A DNA stretch of 7,928 nt, taken from NCBI GenBank assembly GCA_030746455.1, contig JASLMQ010000543.1, positions 1-7,928 on the forward strand. Reading direction: 5' to 3'. The notes under the pieces were generated by a model. The model was not told where the DNA came from and made no database searches. It saw only the letters and a program-made list of their open reading frames with translations. This document shows positions 1-6,519 of this stretch, piece by piece. Numbering within the stretch: the stretch's first letter is position 1; every line of letters starts with the position of its first letter. This DNA is from Candidatus Latescibacterota bacterium (GTDB lineage Bacteria; Latescibacterota; UBA2968; GCA-2709665). The position numbers and the translations under genes are program-made.

Positions 1-690
1 GTCGTGGGCGAGCAGGCGCTGGTGATGCCTACGCTTCCTGGCAACTACATGTCGGCGCTGGCGCTCGCGCCGAAATACGAGCGCATGGGAGCCCGCGTGC
101 TCCTGGCCATGTCGCCCTTTACCCGCAACCTGGTCCCGAACGACCTCGAAGGGGTTCACGCCTACTTCTGCGCCCTGTCCGAAGCCTCGTCGCTCCCCTT
201 CCTCCCCTACAACACCCAGTCCTGGCCACCGGAGTTCTTCGCACGCCTCGCCGAGATCGAGGCCATCATCGGCATCAAAGACCCCTGCCACGTTCCCCAC
301 AATCTCTTCAATGCCATCAAACGCCTGGGCGACCGGTTCGTCTGGATCGGCAACAAAAGGCACGATCCCGGCGTGCTCCACTTCCGCTACCAGGCCGGGA
401 TCGAGGGATTCACAGCGGGGAATGTCAACTTCGCGCCCACGTTCGAGCTCAAGCTCCACAGCGCCGCACAGGAGTGCGACTGGCAGCGCATGGTGGAAAT
501 CCAGGAGCGGCTCGCGCCCCTGGAGCGGCTGCGCCTGGCCCACGGCGACACCGTGGTCAAGACGGGCATGGACCTTGTCGGGTTGGCCGGAGGGCGGGTC
601 CGCCCGCCAAGAACGGACCTGAGCACGGACAGGCGAGAGGAGATGAAATCGGAGCTGATCGAGCTCGGGGTCGATCTCGCGAGCGGGTAG
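1..690 (+). CDS. Dihydrodipicolinate synthase/N-acetylneuraminate lyase family aldolase, 5'-truncated
   Basis: This is the C-terminal part of a class I (Schiff-base) TIM-barrel aldolase/lyase of the DapA/NanA family; roughly the first 70 residues lie before the window. The frame is open from base 1, so the GTG at 4 is unlikely to be the true start. Counting from that GTG, I see the PYN segment with the conserved Tyr at 69, the IIGIKDP segment with the Schiff-base Lys at 92, the glycine-rich GIEGFTAGNVNFAP barrel segment (132-145), and the family C-terminus KTGMDLVGLAGG...RPP. The Tyr-to-Lys distance is 23 residues, against about 28 in E. coli DapA and NanA. The usual YxxPxxTG loop is shortened, with Gln where Pro normally sits. 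The true substrate is therefore probably not that of DapA; members of this family act on many 2-oxo acids. No lysine-pathway gene is nearby. The gene ends with TAG and faces the transglutaminase gene. Family assignment is firm, substrate unknown. Confidence 0.88.
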   Translation, partial: VVGEQALVMPTLPGNYMSALALAPKYERMGARVLLAMSPFTRNLVPNDLEGVHAYFCALSEASSLPFLPYNTQSWPPEFFARLAEIEAIIGIKDPCHVPHNLFNAIKRLGDRFVWIGNKRHDPGVLHFRYQAGIEGFTAGNVNFAPTFELKLHSAAQECDWQRMVEIQERLAPLERLRLAHGDTVVKTGMDLVGLAGGRVRPPRTDLSTDRREEMKSELIELGVDLASG

Positions 691-696
691 ATGCCT

Positions 697-708
697 GGCG
701 GGCCCGCC
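697..708. terminator. GC palindrome at a convergent gene junction, possible weak bidirectional terminator
   Basis: GGCGGGCCCGCC is a perfect 12-base palindrome between the stop codons of two converging genes; its last base is the G of the minus-strand TAG. Longer pairings are possible on the minus strand, such as GCGGGC at 715-720 with GCCCGC at 699-704. There is no T-run on either side, so a standard intrinsic terminator is not shown. The call rests on position and symmetry only. Confidence 0.25.
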
Positions 709-1952
709 TACGAAGCCCGCTCTCCAGGAGGCGAACTGAAGTAATCCTCATCGCCGAAGAAGGGGAACATGCCGAATCCCCGGTCCCGGTCTCGCGCCTC
801 CCACACCAGACCGGTCTCGCAGTAGGCCAGAGACCCGTGTCCGGGCGGCGAGAACTCCGGACGGCTCAGAAGATCGGAGCGGTACCACACGCTCCGATGG
901 GCAAAACAGATTCCCTTCTCCAGGTTGTCCGCGATGAAGGCAACCATGTGAGGGAACGTCCGCTGGTATCGAGACCCGGCCCCAAACTGGATCCTCTCCT
1001 TCAGGTTCCCTCCCGCCTCCTGGACCTCAGCCATCGACATCGGCACGCCGTCCGCCACGAAGAGCGCGTCTGCGTTCGGGTCCACCACAGCCCACTTCAC
1101 GGACTCCTCTAGCCAGACCTCCGCGACGAAGTGGCCGTTGCACCCGTTCGGGGCCTCCGTGAGCACGGCGCACCGGGCCGGGATTCCGGCCGCCTGCGCG
1201 CAGCACACAAAGGCCGCGGCATAGTGCACGCACATCGCGATAGGCCGCCTGCCGTTGTGACCCTCCCGGCCTGTCCCCCACGCCAGGAGCGTTTCCGCAT
1301 CCCAGGGCGCGTACTGGGATGCGCGCTGCGAGTTGGTGTGCTCCCAGCTCGACGCGAGCCACGCTGAAAGCGCACGGACGCGTCCGAGCGTGTCGCCACC
1401 GTCCCGAGCGTCACGGGGCATCTTCTCCAGCAGCGACGCGGCGCGGGGGCCATCCGGGGTCTCCCACACCATCGGCGGCGGCGGCGGATCCTCCCCCTCC
1501 TCCAGCCTGAGCCGCACGACGTACTCACCGCGGACGGCATTGAGATACGCCATCCGTTCGTTCCGCCACCTCCTACCCGCATCGTCCGACAGGAAGCTCT
1601 CCGGTTGTCCGTGTCCCGGCTCGATCGCAAGCGACCACGCGTCCATGGCCGTCGAGTCGGTCCAGAATTCGAATGCGTTCTCTCCCGGGACCATTCTGGA
1701 TGGATCTACCTCCACCTCGTACCACCGGTAGCGACCGGGCGTCACCGATTGGAGCGCCTCTGCTTCCCTTCCGTTGACGGCCAGCCGTAGGGGCGACGTG
1801 CATCCGGCTCGCGCCCGCGCGAGTATGTAGAGCCTCCCCACAGTCGAGGTCGCCGGCAGGCGAAGTACCTTCTGTGCCCTTCGGTGCGTGGTCAGTTCCT
1901 CGCACAGTGAGGGCAGGGCCCTGCCCTCTTCCGTGTAGTACAGTCTGCCCAT
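708..1952 (-). CDS. Transglutaminase-like (papain-fold) domain protein with N-terminal beta-sandwich-like region
   Basis: A 414-residue protein of the transglutaminase-like superfamily. The core carries a complete candidate Cys-His-Asp triad: Cys241 in MCVHYAAAF, followed by the hallmark AGIPAR (255-260); His274 in NGHFVAEVWL; and Asp291 in VVDPNADALF. Residues 35-150 look like a beta-sandwich, galactose-binding-like module (VNG, PGENAFEFW segments), joined by a linker with five prolines (156-160). Residues 320-414 are unassigned. There is no signal peptide or membrane segment, so it is predicted cytoplasmic. Bacterial members may be proteases, peptide-modifying enzymes or amidases; crosslinking should not be assumed. 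I chose the ATG at 1952 over an upstream in-frame start because GAGGAG lies 3 bases before it and because extension would overlap the preceding gene. That SD overlaps the stop of the REC-REC-HisKA gene (7-base gap), so translation is probably coupled. Confidence 0.82.
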   Translation of the reverse strand: MGRLYYTEEGRALPSLCEELTTHRRAQKVLRLPATSTVGRLYILARARAGCTSPLRLAVNGREAEALQSVTPGRYRWYEVEVDPSRMVPGENAFEFWTDSTAMDAWSLAIEPGHGQPESFLSDDAGRRWRNERMAYLNAVRGEYVVRLRLEEGEDPPPPPMVWETPDGPRAASLLEKMPRDARDGGDTLGRVRALSAWLASSWEHTNSQRASQYAPWDAETLLAWGTGREGHNGRRPIAMCVHYAAAFVCCAQAAGIPARCAVLTEAPNGCNGHFVAEVWLEESVKWAVVDPNADALFVADGVPMSMAEVQEAGGNLKERIQFGAGSRYQRTFPHMVAFIADNLEKGICFAHRSVWYRSDLLSRPEFSPPGHGSLAYCETGLVWEARDRDRGFGMFPFFGDEDYFSSPPGERAS

Positions 1953-1955
1953 GGA

Positions 1956-1961
1956 CTCCTC
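1956..1961 (-). promoter_or_regulatory. Shine-Dalgarno overlapping upstream stop codon (coupling site)
   Basis: On the minus strand the junction reads TGA GGAGTCC ATG. The TGA ends the REC-REC-HisKA gene (1962-1960), and GAGGAG (1961-1956) begins inside that stop and precedes the transglutaminase ATG at 1952. This fixes the downstream start and suggests terminating ribosomes re-initiate. Confidence 0.6.
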
Positions 1962-3009
1962 AGCCCTGGCCCTCGTCCTCGTCCGCGGAGGCCAGGTCGA
2001 GGTCGAGTATCTTGGCGCCGCCACAGTAGTGCTGCACCTGGTATCGTCTCACGTGGCCCATCTTCTCAACGACACCGGCGATCCGTCGGCTCAGCCGCTC
2101 GATCTGCTTGAGCTCTTCGTGCATCGGGTTATCGCCGGACATGTCCTCGAGGATCAGCTCCAAACGGGCCATCAGCACAGAGAGCGGGTTATTGATCTCG
2201 TGCGCCGCTGCCCCGGCCAGCTCGATCACGGCAAGATCTCGTTGCTTCTCCGTCGCCAGCCGATTGGCCTCCCGAATGCGCAGCTGCGTCTGTACCCTGG
2301 AAAGCAACTCGAGGGAATCGAATGGCTTCCGGACGTAATCGCTGGCGCCCAGCTCCAGGCCCCGCGATGCCTCGGCTGCCCCCCGTGCCTGGGCCGTCAT
2401 CATAATGACCGGAATCTCGCGATACTTGGGGACCGTACCTTTGCGCTCGAGAAACCCGAATCCGTCCAGCTTCGGCATATCCACATCGCAGAGCACCAGA
2501 TCGGGACCCTCGGCGAGCCGCTCCAGCCCTTCTTCGCCGTCGGAGGCGGAAAGCACTCTGTATCCCGACATCGTCAACCGCTTGCCCAACGGAATCTGGA
2601 TGCTCGGATCGTCATCCACGACCAGGATGGTGCCCTGCGCGGCCGGGCCCTCCCGCGTGGACAACCTGGCCTGAACCATCTCGCGAAGGGCCTCGGGTTC
2701 GGCCGCCAATCCCATCCAGGTCAGCTCGGACTCGTCTCCCTCATCCGACGACGTGCCCGACCCCGCCACGATCAGGGGCGCCCGATTGCCCTGGGCGCCA
2801 GCCCTGAGCAGCTCGGCCAGCTCGAACGCATCCAGGCCGGGGAGGTTCACGTCGGCGATCACGAGGTCGGGGAGCCCATCGGCGATCGCGCTGCGGACCT
2901 CGTCGCCGTCACTGCAAACGACGAACGTGTGGCCCTGGGGCTCCAACACCTTCACCAGGCGTTCCCTGAAGGCCTGGTGCCCATTCGCAATCATGATTCT
3001 GGCTGGCAT
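1960..3009 (-). CDS. REC-REC-HisKA signalling protein without an ATPase domain
   Basis: A 349-residue two-component protein with two receiver domains followed by a histidine-kinase dimerisation/phosphoacceptor domain. Receiver 1 (about 3-117) keeps the phosphorylatable Asp53 (IADVNLPGLD) but has AN in place of the acidic pair, and AEPEAL where the conserved Lys-Pro should be, so it looks degenerate. Receiver 2 (about 126-245) is canonical: Asp132-134, phosphoacceptor Asp175 (CDVDMPKLDG), Thr205 and Lys228 (RKPF). The HisKA segment has His270 in AAHEINNPLSVL. After it come about 30 residues ending in GGAKILDLDLAS, and then the stop. No N, G1 or G2 boxes of a HATPase domain are present, so it should not phosphorylate itself from ATP; a phosphorelay or adaptor role is inferred. 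The ATG at 3009 (weak GGGA, 6-base spacer) fits the receiver edge better than the GTG at 3036, which has no SD. It is cytoplasmic. Confidence 0.88.
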   Translation of the reverse strand: MPARIMIANGHQAFRERLVKVLEPQGHTFVVCSDGDEVRSAIADGLPDLVIADVNLPGLDAFELAELLRAGAQGNRAPLIVAGSGTSSDEGDESELTWMGLAAEPEALREMVQARLSTREGPAAQGTILVVDDDPSIQIPLGKRLTMSGYRVLSASDGEEGLERLAEGPDLVLCDVDMPKLDGFGFLERKGTVPKYREIPVIMMTAQARGAAEASRGLELGASDYVRKPFDSLELLSRVQTQLRIREANRLATEKQRDLAVIELAGAAAHEINNPLSVLMARLELILEDMSGDNPMHEELKQIERLSRRIAGVVEKMGHVRRYQVQHYCGGAKILDLDLASADEDEGQG

Positions 3010-3053
3010 GGCGGTTCCCAAGTCATTTTGCTTCACGGTTGTGGATTGCGGCC

Positions 3054-4448
3054 TCAGCAGCCGGGCGGGCGGCTCGAGTGCCAGGAAGTCGCATCTTCAT
3101 AGGCGTGGGCCAACCGGAGGACCGTCCCCTCGCAGAAAGGTCTACCGATGAACTGGAGCCCCACCGGCAGCCCATCCCGCGTGAAACCACAGGGGATGGA
3201 GATCGCGCAGAGACCCAGCCAGTTCACCAGACGCGTGTGCAGCCTCGCAGGTTCGCCTCTGTCCAGATCCGCTGTCCGCGGAGCCGGGGTCGGCATAGTC
3301 GGACCCACCACGGCCTCCACATCCTCCAGGGTTCGGCGTGCCCGGGCCATAGCCTCCTCGCGGCGCTGGAGGATCTGGATGTAATCGGCCGCCGTGACCT
3401 CGGCGCCGGGCTCGAGCCGCTTGCGAATGCGGGGGTCGTAGTCCTGCGCTGTGTCGGTGAGAGTCCCACGGTGATAGGTAAACGCCTCGGCCCGGATCAA
3501 ATGGAGGTTGTCGGCCTCCTCGGCGGCCCGCTGCGCCTCGGGGAAACCCATTTCACAGAGACGGACACCCAGGTCCGTCAGCACATCGAGGGCCTGCTCG
3601 ACGAGTGAGACGACCTCCGGATCGGCCCCATCGAAAAACGGCGAGCGCACGACACCCACCCGGAGGCCCGTCGCCCCGAGCTTCAGGCTCGAAACGTCGT
3701 CGTCCACCGGTTGCATCAGCGTCGTCGGGTCTTCGGGATCCCGTCCCACGATCGCCGAGTACATCAGCGCGGCGTCCTCGACCTCGCGCGTCATCGGGCC
3801 GACCGAATCGAGGGTGAAACTCAGTGGCGTGATCCCCGCTCGGGACACGCGCCCCACCGTCGTCTTGAGACCCGTGATGCCGCAGTAGGCGGCCGGTATG
3901 CGAACCGATCCGCCGGTGTCGGTGCCTATCGCGGCGGTGGCCAGCCCGCTGGCGACCGCAACACCCGATCCGCTGCTGGATCCTCCTGGTACACGCTCCG
4001 CATCCCAGGGATTGGGCGGCGTATCATAGTGCGGATTCAGGCCGAAGGGGCCGAAGGCGAACTCCACCATGTTCGTCTTGCCCAGAAGCACCGAGCCGGC
4101 CCTGGCCAGGCGTCTGGCCACGGTACAGGTTCGCGTCGGTAGACATTCCGCGCGGATGCTGGACCCCGAAGTGGTCCGGACACCAGCCGTCTCACACAGG
4201 TCCTTTAGCGCCACGGGGATCCCGAGCATCGGCCCCAGGTCGTTGCCAGACATCAGCGCGTTCTCGGCGGCGCGCGCATCGGCCAGGGCCCGGTCTCGCG
4301 TGACCGTGATATACGCCGAGGTCTCCGCCTGGCGGGTCTCGATGCGCTCGAGGATGGCCTCGGTGACTTCGACCGGGGAGACCCCACCGGTTCTGTAGAG
4401 CCGCCCCAGCTCGACAGCGCTCAGGAACGGGTATCCGGGATCGGCCAT
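3054..4448 (-). CDS. Amidase signature family hydrolase (GatA-like)
   Basis: A 464-residue amidase-signature enzyme that hydrolyses or transfers amide nitrogen through a Ser-cisSer-Lys triad. All three residues are in place with family spacing: Lys82 in VALKD, cis-Ser157 in PGGSSSGSG, and nucleophile Ser181 in GTDTGGSVRIP. The C-terminus has the usual SIPCG...GLPVGLQFIGRPF block (417-437). Length and sequence resemble GatA of the Asp/Glu-tRNA amidotransferase. However, no gatB or gatC flanks it, so a stand-alone amidase of unknown substrate is equally or more likely. The start at 4448 (ATG, MADPGYPFLS) has AAGG with a 7-base spacer; a GTG at 4475 is possible but would overlap the upstream gene. 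The gap to the upstream glycosyltransferase gene is 13 bases, and to the next gene 44. No signal peptide is seen. Confidence 0.9.
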   Translation of the reverse strand: MADPGYPFLSAVELGRLYRTGGVSPVEVTEAILERIETRQAETSAYITVTRDRALADARAAENALMSGNDLGPMLGIPVALKDLCETAGVRTTSGSSIRAECLPTRTCTVARRLARAGSVLLGKTNMVEFAFGPFGLNPHYDTPPNPWDAERVPGGSSSGSGVAVASGLATAAIGTDTGGSVRIPAAYCGITGLKTTVGRVSRAGITPLSFTLDSVGPMTREVEDAALMYSAIVGRDPEDPTTLMQPVDDDVSSLKLGATGLRVGVVRSPFFDGADPEVVSLVEQALDVLTDLGVRLCEMGFPEAQRAAEEADNLHLIRAEAFTYHRGTLTDTAQDYDPRIRKRLEPGAEVTAADYIQILQRREEAMARARRTLEDVEAVVGPTMPTPAPRTADLDRGEPARLHTRLVNWLGLCAISIPCGFTRDGLPVGLQFIGRPFCEGTVLRLAHAYEDATSWHSSRPPGC

Positions 4449-4461
4449 CTTCTCACCTTCA

Positions 4462-5145
4462 TCACCGAACGTCACGGTACAGGCGGGACAGGCGCGCGGG
4501 AGAAACGGAACACAGGTACAGGATCCTCAGGATCCACATCCAGGCCACGGTTCCCAGAATGCCCCACCTTCTCCACCGTCGCGTGGAGCTGTGGACGCTG
4601 GCATCCAGTAGCGTGAACGCGCCCAACGCGGAGACCTTGGAGCAGAATTCTGAATCCTCGAAGACCCGGATCGGCGGATAGCCGTTCACCTGCTCGAATG
4701 CGGAGCGGCGCACGAAGATGCCCTGATCGCCGTAGGTGATGCCCAGGAACCTGGACCGGAGCGTGCTGAGTAGCGCGATCAGCCGAAACGGCCAGCCTCC
4801 CTCCGAGAGCCCGAGCTGGAATCGACCACCGACCACCTCGGGGTCATCGAGCGCCTCACGAATCAGGTCCAGCCCGTTGCCCGGGAGGATGGTGTCGGCA
4901 TGGAGGAACAGGAGAACGTCGCCCGAGGCGTCGCCCGCCCCCCGGTTCATCTGCAAGGAGCGTCCGGCCTCCTCACAGACAACCAGACGGGCCGAAGCCC
5001 GCTCTCGAACCGCCTCACGCGTGCCGTCACGACTCCCGCCGTCAACCACAAGGAGTTCTAAGTCCCCAGCGGGCTGGAACTGCGCAAGACAACTCCGTAT
5101 CGCCCCCTCCTCGTTCAGGGTCGGGATAACAACGCTGATTCGCAG
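4462..5145 (-). CDS. Family 2 glycosyltransferase, TIGR04283-like, apparent CTG start
   Basis: A GT-A fold family 2 glycosyltransferase resembling the 'rSAM/selenodomain-associated transferase 2' group. Numbered from a start at 5145 (227 residues), I see ISVVIPTLNEE (3-13), VVDGGSRDGT (33-42), GRSLQMNRGA, the metal/nucleotide-sugar motif FLHADT (Asp84), GGRFQL, YGDQGIFVRR (138-147), the catalytic-type ED (163-164) and RRWRRWG (189-195). One hydrophobic segment at about 198-214 may be a membrane anchor. No ATG, GTG or TTG lies in frame between the upstream stop (5259-5257) and the GTG at 5049. Starting at 5049 would delete the first beta strand and the PTLNEE motif. The CTG at 5145 sits 6 bases after a perfect AGGAGG, so I take it as the start. 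A frameshift or assembly error is the alternative. Acceptor and sugar are unknown. It follows a PgsA-like gene by 70 bases, which hints at lipid-linked glycosylation. Confidence 0.82.
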   Translation of the reverse strand: MRISVVIPTLNEEGAIRSCLAQFQPAGDLELLVVDGGSRDGTREAVRERASARLVVCEEAGRSLQMNRGAGDASGDVLLFLHADTILPGNGLDLIREALDDPEVVGGRFQLGLSEGGWPFRLIALLSTLRSRFLGITYGDQGIFVRRSAFEQVNGYPPIRVFEDSEFCSKVSALGAFTLLDASVHSSTRRWRRWGILGTVAWMWILRILYLCSVSPARLSRLYRDVR

Positions 5146-5151
5146 GGCCTT

Positions 5152-5157
5152 CCTCCT
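5152..5157 (-). promoter_or_regulatory. Perfect AGGAGG ribosome-binding site in front of a CTG codon
   Basis: On the minus strand AGGAGG (5157-5152) is followed by AAGGCC and then CTG CGA ATC AGC, which opens directly into the conserved ISVVIPTLNEE strand. The 6-base spacing is ideal. This site decides the proposed start of the glycosyltransferase gene. Confidence 0.6.
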
Positions 5158-5215
5158 GCCGATCGGAACAGCCAGAATCGGACCGTCCGCGTGGTGGCCG
5201 GGATCCAGCAGGTCC

Positions 5216-5794
5216 TTAGTCCCGCCGCAGCATCCGCAGAAACCCCACCCCGTAGCTCACAGAGGAGGCGATCAAGAGCACGCCCGCCACCAGGAGGAGG
5301 GGGTGCTTGGGCGGCTCGAGGTCGATCGCGTAGGAGAGCAAGAGTCCGCTCATCACCGTCGTGGTCAGCTTCCCCCAGACATTTGACGGGATCACCACTC
5401 GCCCCCTGGCCTTCAGCAACACCCCGGCCAGAACAATGGCGGCGTCCCGTGCCAGGACGAAGGCGAGGACCCACAGGGGCAGCCCCTTCAGCCAGTACAG
5501 CGCGAACGCGATCGAATCGATGGCCAGCTTATCGGCAAGGGGATCGAGGATCCTCCCCCACTCCGTCGTTTCCCCCCTGCGCCTGGCCAGATGGCCGTCC
5601 AGTACATCCGAAACGACCATCACCATCACGACGACGAAAAGCTCCCACCTGTAGGCGCTTCCCAGGTAGATGAGCCAGACCGCAGGAAGGGTCAGAACGG
5701 CTCGCGACAGGCTCAGCAGGTTTGCGGGCGTCCAGAACCGGTCGTGTGGTGCCTTGAGAGGGTCGGTCGCTTCGCTGTGGGCAAGGTCTTCCAT
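5216..5794 (-). CDS. CDP-alcohol phosphatidyltransferase, phosphatidylglycerophosphate synthase-like
   Basis: A 192-residue integral membrane enzyme that moves a phosphatidyl or related group from a CDP-alcohol to a second alcohol. The family signature DxxDGxxAR(x8)GxxxDxxxD is complete: Asp63, Asp66, Gly67, Ala70, Arg71, Gly80, Asp84, Asp88. The N-terminal FWTPANLLSLSR segment and the later VWGKLTTT segment (139-146) match the pattern in PgsA, making glycerol-3-phosphate a plausible acceptor, but this is not proven. Several hydrophobic segments lie at about 33-48, 52-63, 91-102, 107-127, 145-157 and 165-184, as expected for the family. Start: the ATG at 5794 has GGGAG 9 bases upstream. A TTG at 5830 would overlap the preceding gene. 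The gap from the CBM9-like gene is 19 bases. The gene ends with TAA at 5218-5216. Confidence 0.9.
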   Translation of the reverse strand: MEDLAHSEATDPLKAPHDRFWTPANLLSLSRAVLTLPAVWLIYLGSAYRWELFVVVMVMVVSDVLDGHLARRRGETTEWGRILDPLADKLAIDSIAFALYWLKGLPLWVLAFVLARDAAIVLAGVLLKARGRVVIPSNVWGKLTTTVMSGLLLSYAIDLEPPKHPLLLVAGVLLIASSVSYGVGFLRMLRRD

Positions 5795-5813
5795 CCCCGA
5801 CTTCTCCCGACCA

Positions 5814-6458
5814 TCAGGGCGCAAGTACAAGGGTGCCCATGGCCTCTGGCTCGCAGAAGCTCTCCCGTGTGGGCGTCCAGGAGGTCAGATCATACTCTCC
5901 ATTCGGGAGCATCTGGCTTCGGGCGAGGTTCCCGAACACGCAGGATTGCCCCTCCCTTTCGCCCCGACTCACCTCGGGGATCCCGGACCACGGGATGGCC
6001 AGCCGCGTGGACCAGCGCCCTCCCCCGGCGATCTCACTGACGGTCCACCGGAGCCCTGCGACGTCATACTCGGCCATGGCCTGCCAATCCTGTTCCACGA
6101 CATCCGGAAAGTATAGGTCCAGGACCGCACCGAGAGGGTTCACCTCGATCTCGTAGTAGCCCCCGCCGGCCATCAGGAAGACCTCCACCGCGCACTCGTT
6201 GAAGAGGTCTTCGTCCCGCCGGCATTTGGTGACGGGAACCGGCGAAGGGTCGGAGTCGAAGGCCACGTAGAGCGCCTCCTCGTCCCAGAGCGCCCGAGCA
6301 CTCAGATACGAGCGGGACCGTTCCGACGTCGTTCCGACAAGGTGGAAGGCCGATTCGATCTCTGCCGCCGCTTCCCACACGCTGCCGGACAGCTCTCCCT
6401 CCAGGGGGGGTACGCGGTCCGCGTGTTGACACACATAGATCGGTCTCTCGGCAGTCAA
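5814..6458 (-). CDS. Stand-alone carbohydrate-binding family 9-like (DOMON-like) protein
   Basis: A 214-residue protein made almost entirely of one CBM9-like beta-sandwich. Recognisable blocks are G-x-LSGSVWEAA (about 21-31), ARALWDEEALYVAF (54-67), ECAVEVFL (88-95), YYEIEVNPLG (101-110), RWSTRLAIPW (148-157) and the C-terminal FCEPEAMGTLVL (201-212). These modules bind sugars in secreted glycosidases, but here there is no catalytic domain and no signal peptide, so it is predicted to stay in the cytoplasm. Its ligand is unknown. The start is a TTG at 6458 with AGGAG and a 6-base spacer. The next in-frame standard start is Val9 (GTG), which lacks this support and would remove the first strand. 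It lies 61 bases after the transporter gene and 19 before the PgsA-like gene. Confidence 0.82.
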   Translation of the reverse strand: MTAERPIYVCQHADRVPPLEGELSGSVWEAAAEIESAFHLVGTTSERSRSYLSARALWDEEALYVAFDSDPSPVPVTKCRRDEDLFNECAVEVFLMAGGGYYEIEVNPLGAVLDLYFPDVVEQDWQAMAEYDVAGLRWTVSEIAGGGRWSTRLAIPWSGIPEVSRGEREGQSCVFGNLARSQMLPNGEYDLTSWTPTRESFCEPEAMGTLVLAP

Positions 6459-6464
6459 ACGCTT

Positions 6465-6469
6465 CTCCT
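6465..6469 (-). promoter_or_regulatory. Ribosome-binding site supporting a TTG start
   Basis: AGGAG (6469-6465 on the minus strand), then AAGCGT, then TTG at 6458. No ATG is in frame nearby, so this site selects TTG as the start of the CBM9-like gene. Confidence 0.55.
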
Positions 6470-6519
6470 GTCCTCACTCGGCTGAGCCAACCTGTCGGTT
6501 TCAGTGCGACGGAGCCCGG

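Noticed and set aside
1470..1490. CGG-repeat tract as a tandem repeat of interest
   Set aside because: It simply encodes the five-proline linker in the transglutaminase-like protein.
1951..3102. A 383-codon plus-strand open frame antisense to the receiver/HisKA gene
   Set aside because: It mirrors a gene with clear receiver and HisKA motifs, shows no recognisable family features itself, and long antisense frames are expected in GC-rich coding DNA.
3054..4448. Calling the amidase a genuine GatA
   Set aside because: The triad fits all amidase-signature enzymes and no gatB or gatC is adjacent, so the narrower name is not supported.
5047..5049. GTG at 5049 as the start of the glycosyltransferase
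   Set aside because: It falls inside the conserved VVDGGS block and would remove the first beta strand and PTLNEE motif; the AGGAGG lies about 100 bases upstream of it.
6459..6519. Small inverted GGCT-C-AGCC sequence in the gap between transporter and CBM9-like genes as a terminator
   Set aside because: The stem is only 4 bases and no T-run follows on the minus strand.
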